Assembly: GCA_000149265.1 (NCBI GenBank)
Contig: CH003046.1
Span: 1,199,238 to 1,263,237, forward strand
DNA length: 64,000 nucleotides
Origin: Ciona savignyi
Taxonomy: Eukaryota > Chordata > Ascidiacea > Phlebobranchia > Cionidae
Direction: 5' to 3'
Part shown: positions 1-13,000 of the stretch, one piece after another
Layout: each line of letters starts with the position of its first letter
How positions within the stretch are numbered: the first letter of the stretch is position 1
Notes under the pieces: generated by a model
The model's database searches: none
Told to the model about the DNA's origin: nothing
Seen by the model: the letters and a program-made list of their open reading frames with translations, nothing else
Translations under genes and position numbers: made by a program

Positions 1-2312
1 CTGCAACCCTTCATCTGAAAAGTGACGCACTAAACTTCCATGCCATTCCATTTAAGAGCAGGGTAAAGCCTCACCTAATATTGACGTGTTTTAATGCTTG
101 TAAGTTTTACCGTCTTTTCATGTTTCTGTGCCGTGATTTAATTTATTTTCTGTTTTACTAATAGGGCAAAAAATGAATAAACTAAACTACACCATTCTTT
201 GATGGTCAGCTTTTTTCGTGGACTATATGTTAGAATTTTTCGCCGAAACGCATTTATATAAGATATTATAACATGTCATTTAAAATTAAAATACGTAGTA
301 TAAGACTGTAATGTAGCCTATTCACTTACATTGGCCATAAAATAAAGTATACATATCAGGGTTGCCAGACGCAAAGTACGCTTTACGGCCAAACTGTTTT
401 TGCTTTACGGCCAAAATTCGGCCAATTTGTATCAAGTGCAAAATAAACTATTTAATTTAGCCAATTGGGCTATTTATCTCTTTATTTGTTGAAAAATTGT
501 ATAATTTTAATTCCCCCCAGACTTGTCAAACCCGTTCAAATACTATACAGGAATTTCTATCGTTATTATTTTATTTTAAAACGTCATAATCAGCTTTGTG
601 ATTTGGGAATGAGACAGTTGATATTAATTTATTTCCATATACTGTCTCTCTTTTTTCCTTTATTTCTACTTCAGCGTAAAAATAATATGACGCTTCGGCC
701 AAAAACTTGACAATATTCTTATACGGCCAAATTCGGCCAGATTTTTCCGCACGGCCAAACTATTTTTTTTGCGTCCGGGACGATTTTGGTACGGCCAAAT
801 TTCTGAAATTTGGCCGTGAAAAAGGCCAAATGGCAACCCTGATACATATCATCTTTAAAAAATGTTTGGGTTGATGCATTTCCCGCGAAAACTAATAATT
901 ACTCCATGAAACAATTGGCCCACTCAATGCAACATAAACGTTACATTTGTGTATCACGCAGGCTTTCGATGGTTATTTTTTAAGTATTTAGAAAACTATA
1001 TAACCTTTGTATGTTGAAATAAAACCACTTTAAAATCGGCGGTTAATATTATTACACTACAACAATTACAGTTTTGGTGTTTTATTATTTTATACAGCTA
1101 GACTTCCAACGCAGGACCAATGGATTGTCCGCAAAGGATGTTTTTGTCTAATGGAAATTTAAGTCTTTCGCGTTAACCATTCGCCAAATGTTAACCCCAT
1201 TGCATTTAATCTAGAATTTCTATTATCATCGTCATCTATGACGGTGACATAGAAATCGTAATGGCGTAAAATAGAAAAATAAAAATTCGGAGTTTCTACT
1301 GTGGGATATTTTTATTAACATTTTAATTCTTCGTAACTGTTGTCCGTAGTCGGGAGTCAATTCTTAATTGTTTTCGTTATTTTTACCTTAAATCCGGTAG
1401 CTTTAAGGCAAACAAACAATCCGTTTTTCCTAAATGTGATTTGTTTATATGATTGAATAGGCCAAGGTAGTTAGCATAATTCACTCGCATGTGGAACATA
1501 CGAAATCGGAAAGTGTAATCCTTACTTTAAAATCGGTCGCTGCAGTTGATAAAATACATAAAGCCTACTGCTTCGTGCTTATCTTAATCTGTCCTAACAC
1601 TATTTTCGATATAAAATAGCTTAAGTAGGCTCGTTTTATTAACATTTAGAATAAGGACAATGCGTGAGATGAAATTTTAGTATGTGTTTGCCAATAATCA
1701 ACAATTTTACTAAATATATTAAAATTGTTAAATTTTAATTTATTAAGTATGTTTTTGTGATTTATTTATAATTCAGTGCATTTTGCAAAGCATGACGTTT
1801 GCATGCACGACATAACAAAATGCGTGCCAAACCGTAGAAACCATTTAATAAAAAACTCAAAACGACTAAAATTAACAACAATGTCCTTAATGTTGCATGC
1901 AAAAGATTTTGTTAAAAACTATAATGCTTTTCTGACTAGTTGGCTATAACCCTGAAACAACTAAAGATGTATTATAGTAAATAAATATTTAGACAGAAGA
2001 AATAAAGTAATGTCAGAAGGTCCCAAACATCACAATAACTTTAGAATGGGAATGCCGTTTCTGGGTTCAATTGTACAACAGTGGTGGTTCTAGATGTTTT
2101 AGTTTACTTAATTTCATTGTATGTACAATAACTGGATGTGTTTATAATCCAACTACTTCAGCTTTCAAGACCATGAAAACATTTGCATAAAATCAGCCAA
2201 ACAAAAGTGACATGCTGGAATTTTGTTATCACAGAATAGTAGGGACTAGACAGATGGTAGTAATGCTAGACACAATGCACAAATTTGTTTGGAAGTGATT
2301 TGAGGGTGAATA
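1..2312. other. Intergenic sequence upstream of SETD1
   Basis: A+T-rich DNA with no supportable gene. It contains one complete hAT-like MITE (357-841). The short open frame inside that MITE (465-710) is a by-product of the element. No clear TATA box or CpG-type promoter for the SETD1 start at 2313 was recognised. An in-frame TGA at 2307-2309 precedes the start codon. Confidence 0.6.
357..841. mobile_element. Non-autonomous hAT-like MITE, copy 1 (485 bp)
   Basis: The element begins CAGGGTTGCCA and ends TGGCAACCCTG, an exact 11-bp terminal inverted repeat. It is flanked by a perfect 8-bp target duplication ATACATAT (349-356 and 842-849). TIRs starting CAGGG with 8-bp duplications are the hAT signature. 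The subterminal parts are packed with GGCCAAA-type motifs in both orientations, as expected of transposase-binding repeats. No transposase is encoded. A second copy of the same family lies at 40730-41212. Confidence 0.9.
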
Positions 2313-4008
2313 ATGAAGAAGCATTCTGCTTCGTCTGCGTTCCGCGGTAATTTCAAGTTGTTGGTTGACCCCCAACTAAAGAAAGGACAAGAGAAGCTAA
2401 TCAGATTCAACGGGGGACAGTATAGTTGCGACGTAAGTGCTCTGTTGGATTTATTTCATCAAAGATATAATTTTAAACCTTTGGGTTTTTATTTTAAAGG
2501 TCTACCTATATGCCCATAGTTGGGGATTCTAGGGGTGCATCATGTACTGAGGACTACAAAATTGCACCCCTGAAACCCTTAATGTGAACTTAAATTACTT
2601 GACGATAATAATTAAAACAATCTTGTTACCAAAAAATGATCATTTAACCAAATGATTATTTTTTGCACCTGCTGTAACAACTTTTTGAATGTTGATACAT
2701 TTTATAAGAGTTTGGTTTGAATTGTAGAAAATTAAAAAGTCCCCGCTGTAGTTATATTGGTGTGCATTAATAATCTTTATATTCAAAGCTCTTGTATTCC
2801 AGAACCATGGCCAGGCAGCAGTGGTGGTACGAGATCCACGTGCCAGAGTGTCCAGGTTGTGGTCTAGGAAGGAGGTTATTGATCTCCCAGTGCCAAGATA
2901 CAAGGTGGTATTTGTGCACTTATTTATCTAACAATGTCATCGATTGTATATTTTCTCAAGTGCATGATTGTATATTTGCCTCTTACTACTATCTAGCTAT
3001 ATGCGCTAAGGTTACAATGAATCGGTTTTAACTTGGTGATAAAGTTTTTCATACTTAATATGGAAATTTCAGTCATGACCCCCCATAAACCTGACAAGCA
3101 TGCTTATCCCGATACCTTAAAAAGTAACTTAAAAGTTGACCTAATTAACAAATTAAATTAAAATAATATATATTTAATCAGATTAATTGTGTGTTAAAAT
3201 AAAAAATTGGCGGCAGCATTTACAAATTCCATTTTTTTGATTCCTTATTTTTACAAATATTTCACACAGGTTGACGAGAATTACACGGGTGACGTACCTC
3301 CCAGAGAAGTCACCTTCTCCAAACTAAACGACAACGTCACCAAGCAGTTCATGGAGCAACTCTGTTCGAAGTTTGGCAAATTGGAGCGAGTCCGTGTGTA
3401 TCACCACCCCAAAACCAACAAGCACATGGGCCTTGCTAAGGTATTGGTTGAGAATTATCATTATATGATTATGACACATTGTTTTTTAGGTTGTCTTTCA
3501 TTCGATCAAATCAGCATCAATCTGCATTTCTTCTCTCCATCAAACTTCAATTATGGGGAATATTATAAGAGCTGAAATAGATAGCAAAGGTGAACAATAA
3601 AAACCAAAGTGCATATTATTTTTGCAGTAAAATAGTTTCACTACAATAGAATAAAATACAACAATAAAATCAATTACAGTAAAAAAGAGTTTTTAGATCA
3701 TAATGAATAAAATTGTGAGTATAAGCAAAAGACGAGCATTTTGTGTTATTCGCCACTCTTTTTGTCTGCAATGTTGTAGAAGAATAAAGGATACTTTTAT
3801 GTCTCCTGTGAATTTGATATATTTTCATGTCTCCCTGTGAATTTGATATTTATTTGTTATTCCATGCAGGAGAGCTTCTGAAACATTTGTTCAACAAGAT
3901 AATTCGAGGAGAGATACTTGCGGAAACGATGCCGGATGTGATCCGACACACACAGGAGAAGTCGAGACCAACGGAGGATCGGAGGAAGTCGTTACAAGAG
4001 GATCCCCG
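2313..4008 (+). CDS. SETD1: SETD1 exons 1-5: N-terminus and RRM
   Basis: Exons: 2313-2432, 2803-2904, 3270-3440, 3490-3589, 3870-4008. The protein opens [10 protein letters not shown] and then follows the SETD1 N-terminus ([19 protein letters not shown]). The RRM runs through exons 3-4, with the pieces HMGLAKVVFHS and [11 protein letters not shown] matching the RNP strands of SETD1A/B. Phases 0,0,0,1,2 are consistent across the donors. Intron 5 begins inside a 17-bp minisatellite, so the donor GTGAGTGATGC is the first unit of the array. Confidence 0.92.
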
Positions 4009-7000
4009 GTGAGTGATGCTGCTCATTGAGTGATGCTGGTGATTGAGTGATGCTGTTCAGTGAGTGATGCTGCTCATTGAGTGATGCTGCTCATTGAGTG
4101 ATGCTGTTCATTGAGTGATGCTGCTCATTGAGTGATGCTGCTCATTGAGTGATGCTGCTCATTGAGTGATGCTGTTCATTGAGTGATGCTGCTCATTGGG
4201 TGATGCTGCTCATTGAGTGATGCTGTTCATTGAGTGATGCTGCTCATTGAGTGATGCTGCTCATTGAGTGATGCTGCTCATTGAGTGATGCTGTTTATTG
4301 AGTGATGCTGCTCATTGAGTGATGCTGTTCATTGAGTGATGCTGCTCATTGAGTGATGCTGTTCATTGAGTGATGCTGCTCATTGAGTGATGCTGTTCAT
4401 TGAGTGATGCTGCTCATTGAGTGATGCTGTTCATTGAGTGATGCTGCTCATTGAGTGATGCTGCTTATTAAGTGATGCTGCTTATTGAGTGATGCTGGTG
4501 ATTGAGTGATGCTGCTCATTGAGTGATGCTGGTGATTGAGTGATGCTGGTGATTGAGTGATGCTGCTTATTGAGTGATGCTGGTGATTGAGTGATGCTGG
4601 TGATTGAGTGATGCTGCTTATTGAGTGATACTGTTTATTGAGTGATGCTGTTCATTGAGTGATGCTGTTCATTGAGTGAGGAATTAGGAGTAAACTCGAT
4701 GACACGCAGGAGGAGGTCGTCGAGCGATCGGAAGTCCTCCGTTGACCAACCATCCTCCCCATGGACCTCGTACACCACCTGCATCCGGACCAATGAAGTC
4801 AAGCAAAAGGTTTCAAATCTTAGTTTTATTGCATTAATATTTGTAATCAATCTTTTTTTATTGATAGGTGTTAGTTTAGTTTTGTTTTCATAAAATATGA
4901 TAAACAACCTCTGTTTAAACGAGAGGCTTAACGTCAATTTTATTGGCTTAACATGTTTATCATAATTTCCTTAATATTCAAACTGGTATGGTCATCCATT
5001 GGTAGTTGTACTTGTTTATTTGCACTAGGTCGAGTTACAGGGTGATCCAACCTCCCACGATGAAATCAATGAGATGAGTGGCACACAAGCTGTGAGGAGG
5101 AAACGTAAGAAGATGACTCGCAGACATGAAAGAACTTCCGGAAGCGACGTCGACACAGAATCGAACGCCACTTGGTCCACCGAACTTGAACACCGCATCG
5201 AGAGTATGCTGCATGGGAATCAGAAGTCCAACTTGGATGGATCGAGTCGCTCGTCCAGCAGAGAGATGAAGAGCACGAGCAGCTCAAGCGAGGTGAAGGT
5301 GGGACACACCGAGGATGATAGCTCCGGAGATGAGAGTGACATCTTCGTCTCCCACAACACCCCGAATCACGTCGAGAGCATTGATTTGGAGGATGGGGAG
5401 TGTTCAGGAGACGAGCCGCCACATCCTCACCCACCATCCCCCCATCCGACCCACCAGGGAGAGGAGTACGAGTCGGAACCAGAGGCCCCCACATACTCCC
5501 CACCCATGGTTACCTCGGGGAACGAGAATTCCCACCACGGACAATCCCCGGTTCACATCCCTACCCGCTCCCCACCACGCCCAGTTGAAATGAAGCCAGA
5601 ACCGATGAATTACGATCGACATAGACCAAATAGTCCCATTGACTTCCCACGTCGATCTCGAAGCCCGTTCCATCATGATAGGTACCGACCACGTTCCAGA
5701 AGTCCCGAGTACCTAGAAAGACGTCACTTCGAGAGGTTTCACCCCCGTCACCGTAGTCCGTCATTCGAACACCGGCATCGACACAGCCCCCCACCGTTCG
5801 ATCATCACCGACCGCGGGGGCGTAGTCCTTTTAACCCAGGTGCCCCCTATGGGGGTTATAGGGGAAGACCCAACAGCCCCGGCTACAACCGTCCGATGGA
5901 CTTTCCACCCGGTCATCCGGAGTTCCGTGGTCGGAGGAGTCCAAGTCCTCGATTCGGTAGGAGGAGAAGGAGCATCTCACCCCTCCACCCGAGGTTTGGC
6001 ATCCGACGAGAGTTTGACGTTAGTCCCCGGCGTGAAAGATACCGCCGAACTCCTCCAGGCTTGGGGAGGCATCGGCGAGAACCCAGTCCCCGTTTTGCTG
6101 ACTTCGATCGACATCGGAGACGGAGCCCCGGGTTTCATAGAGAACCCCATTTTCACCCTCCTTCCAGCCCCGATTCACGAAGGTTACGCGACAAACGAGA
6201 ACTTCCCCCCGAATTCCAGGAACGTTGGTCACGTCAGCGCTCCCAAAGCCCCCACCACCTACCACACTTCAGGTACACCCACAACTTCTAAGTTCTAACT
6301 AAATGTTAGCCCAATTATCACATAATATTTTATTATGGTCTATTTATTCACTTTATCCTCATCTGATTGATTATTAATAGGGTTTCCAGTTTGGTTTTCC
6401 ATAACCCAAATGCTTGACTGACATTATCGGGTTATATATGTGGTGGTTAAGAAAATAAGTTTAAGTCTGGTTATATTTAACTCAGGCTCGTTAGCTCAAT
6501 CTTTGCATATTGGCCTGGTTAAAAGCTAAAAGGTGGTGAGTTTAAAACACGAAGTGAAACTTAGCAATGTTTCCATTCTATTTAGCATTCTTGAACATTC
6601 TTGAATAACGCAGGTAACCTAGCTGTGGTCACAAGATAATCTCACAAATGCTCATTTTAAATCCGCCCCTACATTTCCCACCCCAATATTTCTATTTGCT
6701 TCTAGAAGTATCTCTCCCCCCCGACACGATTGGAGGTCACCCACGAGAAAGAAGCCCCGATCACCCAAACATGTGGACGATCGGCCGTACTCCCCCGGGG
6801 ATTTGCAGGTCGGCGTGGACCCCACATCTGCCCCACCCCCCAACACAGGTGGGTCATCATTCTATCACCCACCGACGCACAAGTACATGGTTGGTTGCAC
6901 AACTATTGCAGATAACGGTCCAGTGAAGCGGGGACAACTGAAGAGGAAGCTGACAGCATCCTCGGATCAGGAGAGTCTCCCGCAGATATCGCTGGATGCG

Positions 7001-10000
7001 AGGTTGAGAGAGATGACTGGTGAGGAGCCGGAAAGTCCTCCTCTCTCCCCATATGTCTCCACTGAAGCAGAGATCCAGATTTCCAACCAGCAGGTAATTA
7101 GCTGTTGGTAGCTCCATGGTTGAAGTATCGACTATCACTGGAATGGTTGTAGGATCGAAATCAGTTGATTGTTCTGGATGAAAGCACTTCCCAGAGCCCA
7201 AGCGGATATTGGTTTTAAATCAGTAAAACTACATAATATTTTTTTACACATTGCATCGGCGCCAGTAACTTGATGGTTTGATCCTTATCTGACAATTGCG
7301 CTTGAAACGTTTACCCTTTTTCCATGACGTGATATCGTTATCCATCAGGAACTACAGGAGTTCTTTGTCCCTCACTGTTCATTTGTGGTAAATGTTGTAT
7401 TATGCGTTTCTGTAGTACCAACTGCCTCAAACAGGCAAAGAAACACGAGGTATAAACAATTATTTGGTGCGGGGAATGTAGGAATTTTAAGCGTGTGGGG
7501 AGTAATCATTAGAAATCATCGGCCACAATGCAATAAACTAAGGAATGGTTAAGATGAGATGCGACCAAATACACAATACAACAGTAAATAAACCTGAATA
7601 TCCGGTTTTAAAGTGTTGCCTGCACAGGAGGAGGCAGTGGTTATCGGGTCAGATGACATGGAGATATCATCAGGTGGAAGCACTCATTCCCCGAATATCA
7701 ACGAGAAAGTTTGCTTCAACCCTCCGCAAAACCATCCCTGGCAGTATCCCCAGCATGAGATGTGGAACGGATACAACCCAAGGTACACAGTACGCATCAT
7801 CTGTATCTCGGGTTAAAGTACCACTTATATCACAGAATGCAGATGTGGTGCCAACAGCCAGGCGCTCAACCTGCAAGGTTCCCACCACCAAATGGCTTCC
7901 CTCACCCACAATTCATGCAAGGTAACTATTGACTCTCATTGTTGGTTTTACTTCGTCTGACCGGTTAGTCTGGTGGTTTAGTGTGACGCCTTTTAAACGA
8001 AAGGTTAAAGGTTCCGAACTAGTCGCTAGCAAGTCATTTGTGTCCTTGGGCAAGGCACTTAACGGACATTGCCTAAACCCAGCGGATTAATGGGTTTTAC
8101 CAAAATAAAGGAACGTCTATATCACAAACAACACACTGGCAATAGCTCCGGTAACCCGACTGTGGGCGCGAGGTGATCTGACGATTGCTTGTGTGTGGAC
8201 ACCCTTGGTTTTCCCATTCACGGAGATAAACATCGAATGTCCTATCCTATTTCATGTCCCTCGATTAATTGCAGATTGTCCGATCGATGTGAAGATGTTA
8301 CCCCCTCCACCCCCGGGATGGAACAATCGGCCGTGGGTCCAACCCCCCATGTCCCACATCCCATCCTCATTCATGGGGAATCCCCACATGCATGACATCA
8401 CCCCGAACAAAGCGATAGCCAACTGCGCATTGAACAAAGTTTCAGCTGAGCTCAAGGAAATAATGAAAAAGGATCTCAATCGTAAAGTTATTGAGTCGAT
8501 GGCTTTCAAAGTGTATGAAGCATGGTGGGATGCACAATATGCTGCCAGGAACCCAAAACCGATAACCGTGAAACCCACTCCAATGACAGCCAGCATTAAA
8601 CTCGAAACGCCCGCACCGATAGAGGTGAATAATGAAGTGAAAAATGAAAGCAAGCCAAAGCTGCCAGCATTACTAAACACATTCGATCCACTGAATTGGG
8701 CCAAGGGCTCAATGGAAATGGATGGATTTAGAATTGGGTTGGGATTACGCTCGGCGATATCAAAGATGCCTTCGTTCCGGGTTAAGAAGCGTACACCGTC
8801 ACCTACGATTGACAAGTCCAAACTGCTCAACAAACCTAAAGGTAACTTCACATTTAGTCCACAAGTCTTGTTCGAAACATTCCTGGATCTCATTAAGTGG
8901 TTTAAAAGGGGTCGACAATAGTTTTTGCAATATAGACCCGGTTCATTTAACCGGAATAAAATCAGGCAGTATTTCACAGACCGATATATAAATTTATATT
9001 CGGGAGAGCTATTGAAATTCATACTTGATGCATATCCTTGCAAAAGGTAATGCATAAAACATGATACAACAACTTGATATGTGTTGTGTATTGCTGTTTG
9101 GTATCAAATTCCTCTTGACCCGACAATGGGCCGCATATGAGGATTGCCAATGGTTTAAAACAGGCATGGGCAACATACGGCTTGCAGGCCTGGTCCGCCC
9201 CATGAAGGAATTTTGACCGGCCCGCAGACTGTCTCTAAACATACCCTGTAATTAAAATATTGAATACTATTCATGTAATAATCCGGCCCACTAAAAACTT
9301 CATTTTCCCCCATCTGGCCCGCCGACTAGAGAAGTTACCCACCCCTGGGTTAAAACATACATTACCACCACCATTACAGGCCAAGTAAAGGATGAACGTG
9401 GACCTCGTAAAAGAATCCGTCTCACGTTGGACAGTGAAGGTGAAGACCAGGGTGAGAGTGATTACTCCGATGCCGATGACAAGAAACCAGACTTACATGG
9501 TGAGTGTTGGTATGTAGGTTGGTGATGGTGGTTACAATGTGTTCGCTTAGGTCGTCTTGACGTGGATGAAGTGTTTAGCTCTTCTTCATCAAGTTCGGAG
9601 GAAGATTCAAGCGAGGATGAAACTGATGACGCTTCTGAAGAGGTGGGCTGTTTGTAGCTGTATTTATTTGTTAGGGGGCTGTTTGTAGCTGCAACAAATC
9701 AATGTAGTTACATTTATTTGTTGCGCATAGTTTAACTTTGAGATTCATTACAGGATGAGCAATTGAAGAGCTTCTCCAAACCAGTTGAAGATGTTGATTT
9801 AGAACCTCCATCAAAGAGGAAGAGAGAAAATCTCGATAATGACGTTCAGAGGTTAGTTTTCCTATCACTACATTTCAACAGATTTTAATGTCAACATTTC
9901 AACCTATTCCCACTTGTACATTTCAACCCATACCCACATTACAGATCAGAAGATGTAATGAAAGCTGCCTCCTTGTTGTCGGAATTGCAATCGAAGTCTG

Positions 10001-13000
10001 TTCCAACCAACTCAATGAAACATATTCATCCGAAGAAGAGGTTTCGATTGCTTTCCACCGATGCCACAAGTCATGAGGTGACTATCATGTATGATCCACT
10101 TATCGAATGAGCATAGTATGATTCACGAATCTCATTAACATCATGATTTATGAATCTCATAAACATCATATGGATAGGATAGGATATTCATGTTTATCCC
10201 CGTGAATGGGAAAACTAAGGGGGTTAATACACGGGCAATCGTCAGATCACCTCGCGCCCACCGCCGGGTTACCGGAGCTATTACAGTGTATTGTATATGA
10301 TAGACACGCTCCTTCAATTTGGTAGAACCCTTTAATCCGCTATAAATGTCCGTAAAGTTCCTTGCCCAAGAACACAACCGACTAGGTAGCGACCAGTTTC
10401 GCACCTGCTACCTTTCGGTTGAAAAGCGACGCATTTAACCGTTAGACCAACCGGCCGGACTGATCCATGATCCACGAATCTCACGAACATAATATGATCC
10501 ACCAATCTCATGAACATCATATGATCCACGAATCTCATGAACATCATATGATCCACGAACATCATATGATCCATATATCTCATGAACATCATGTGATCTA
10601 TGTATCTCCTGAACATATGATCCACGAATCTCACGAACATCATATGATCCACAAATCTCACAATCATCATATGGTCCATGAATCTCATGAACATCATATG
10701 ATCCACGAATCTCATGAACATCATATGATCCACCAATCTCATGAACATCATATGATCCCCAGACCTCCCGATTACGCTCGGATGATGAGTTGGCAGGGAT
10801 GAGCGACAAGGAGAAAGCTGTCGAATCTGCCGAGGCTTCTCGACGCGATCAATGAAAGTTGACTCCTGAGAGGCGCATTATTCGATCCTATAAGCAATAG
10901 GTGTATCTTCAAAATTACCAAATTTCTTAATAATATATCATCATTTGAAACATTACCCCCCCAAATCACCCGATAATTTAATATCTGGCACATTAGCCAT
11001 ACAAAGGTTATCCCCAAAATTACAAAATACCTTAATATACAACATCACATTTGAAAACATTACCCCCTATATCATCCGATCACTTAATATCCGGCATTAC
11101 CCATGCAAAGATTATCCCCATAATTACAAAATTTCTTAATATATTCTTAATAATATATTATCATTTAAAACATTACCCCAAATCACCCGATAATTTAATA
11201 TACTGAATTACCAATGCAAGGATTATCTTCCTAATATCACCTGAAAACCTAAAAAATACGACATCACCCAGTTAAAGATTACACCCGCTGTCACCCTTCA
11301 GACCCTGGTAACATGTGACATTTGCAGGTTATCAAGTTCGGATTCATGTGACCAAGCCACTCACCCATCCACCCCTGGTCACCAACTCATCTTCTCGCCC
11401 CCACTCACCCCAGCTTCATCCAAACGACCCANNNNNNNNNNNNNNNNNNNNNNNNNNNNNNNNNNNNNNNNNNNNNNNNNNNNNNNNNNNNNNNNNNNNN
11501 NNNNNNNNNNNNNNNNNNNNNNNNNNNNNNNAGTTTCCATCCCCGTGATAGTGTTGTCATTTCGGTAGTTTTTATAGTACGCCTAATATAAATCGACCGC
11601 CTTTTCAGCCACACCGCTGTCGGTGATAGTTTTACAGACGTCCTTATGTTTGCGCTTATTATTGATCTGTCTCGCGGAATGACGTCATTAGCAGATTGAT
11701 TCTCCGGCCAAGCATTACACCATGCACGGTATTGTGGACGATGTAGTTAATCAATGAATTTACAACATCGCATATGAAACCACTACCCCGTATATCATCC
11801 GATCACTTAATATCCGGCATTACCCATGCAAAGATTATCCCCATAATTACAAAATTTATTAATATATTCCTAATAATATATTATCATGTAAAACATTACC
11901 CCAAATCACCCGATAATTTAATATACTGAATTACCAATGCAAGGATTATCTTCCTAATATCACCTGAAAACGTAAAAAATACGACATCACCCAGTTAAAG
12001 ATTACACCCGCTGTCACCCTTCAGACCGTGGTAACATGTGACATTTGCAGGTTATCAAGTTCGGATCTCATGTGACCAAGCCACTCACCCATCCACCCCT
12101 GGTCACCAACTCATGTTCTCGCCCCCACTCACCCCAGCTTCATCCAAACGACCCAGTATTGAAAACCTATCCGACCCCAGGCTACCCAGCACCCCAGGTT
12201 CCAAGTCCGACTCAAAGGAGTTGGAAGCAGTACAAGCACTGCTGTCAATCAAACAATCTCACCCCCCAATTCCACCCCTCTCCCCACCTCTCGCTAGTAA
12301 ACAACCCCTCAAGAAAAGAGCCGAGTTACGAATGACCAGTCCAACGGTAAGCCCCCCTCCTGACCCCCACCCCCATGTTAACAAGTGGTTTAATATCTTA
12401 ACAAGATTACCCACCCACAGAGGAAAGCAGTTTTCACCCAGGAGGATCGAGATAGGATGACTGCACTCGCTGAAGAGCATAATTACTTCGCTACTTCACC
12501 AAGAGGAGCCCATAAACCCAGCTACTTTGACCCAGCATTGCTCCAGATATTAGAGGAGCATAACTATAGGTAATTACATCAACTTCCACTTGTCAAATCG
12601 AACTAATTTAATTTTATCTCAGCTGTCCATCAAGTCTGGCGCCAAAGACTCCACCCACAAAGTCCAGAGGTATGCGGTTTACATTGCTTAGGATAGGAGG
12701 ATAGGATAGGATATTCAACTTTATCGCCTTGAATGGAAAAACCAAGGAGGTTAACACACGGGCAATCGTCAGATCACCTCGCGCCCATCGTCGGGTTACC
12801 GGAGCTATTGCAGTGTGTTGTATATGATTAATACGTTTCTTCAATTTGGTAGAACCCATTAATTTGGTTGGTTTGTATCATGTTAATCTTCCCTTGTTTC
12901 AGATGAAAGTTCAGTGTTTGTTCCTGAATCCTTTTCTTCGATGTCGCAATCCCCGGTAAGTTTGAATATCATAGGTTGTTTAATAATAATAAGTTGGTTA

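Noticed and set aside
465-710. 81-residue plus-strand open frame
   Set aside because: It lies wholly inside the hAT-like MITE at 357-841, with no family resemblance; copy 2 of the element does not keep it.
4009-4680. Possible CRISPR-like array
   Set aside because: The 17-bp units are directly adjacent with no unique spacers, inside a eukaryotic intron.
5066-6298. Several long frames overlapping SETD1 exon 7 on both strands
   Set aside because: They are compositional by-products of the Arg/Ser/Pro/His-coding exon; only the SETD1 frame joins neighbours in phase.
10332-10809. Long repetitive open frames ([13 protein letters not shown] on plus, [13 protein letters not shown] on minus)
   Set aside because: They arise from a stop-free 27-bp minisatellite in a SETD1 intron and are out of phase with the flanking exons.
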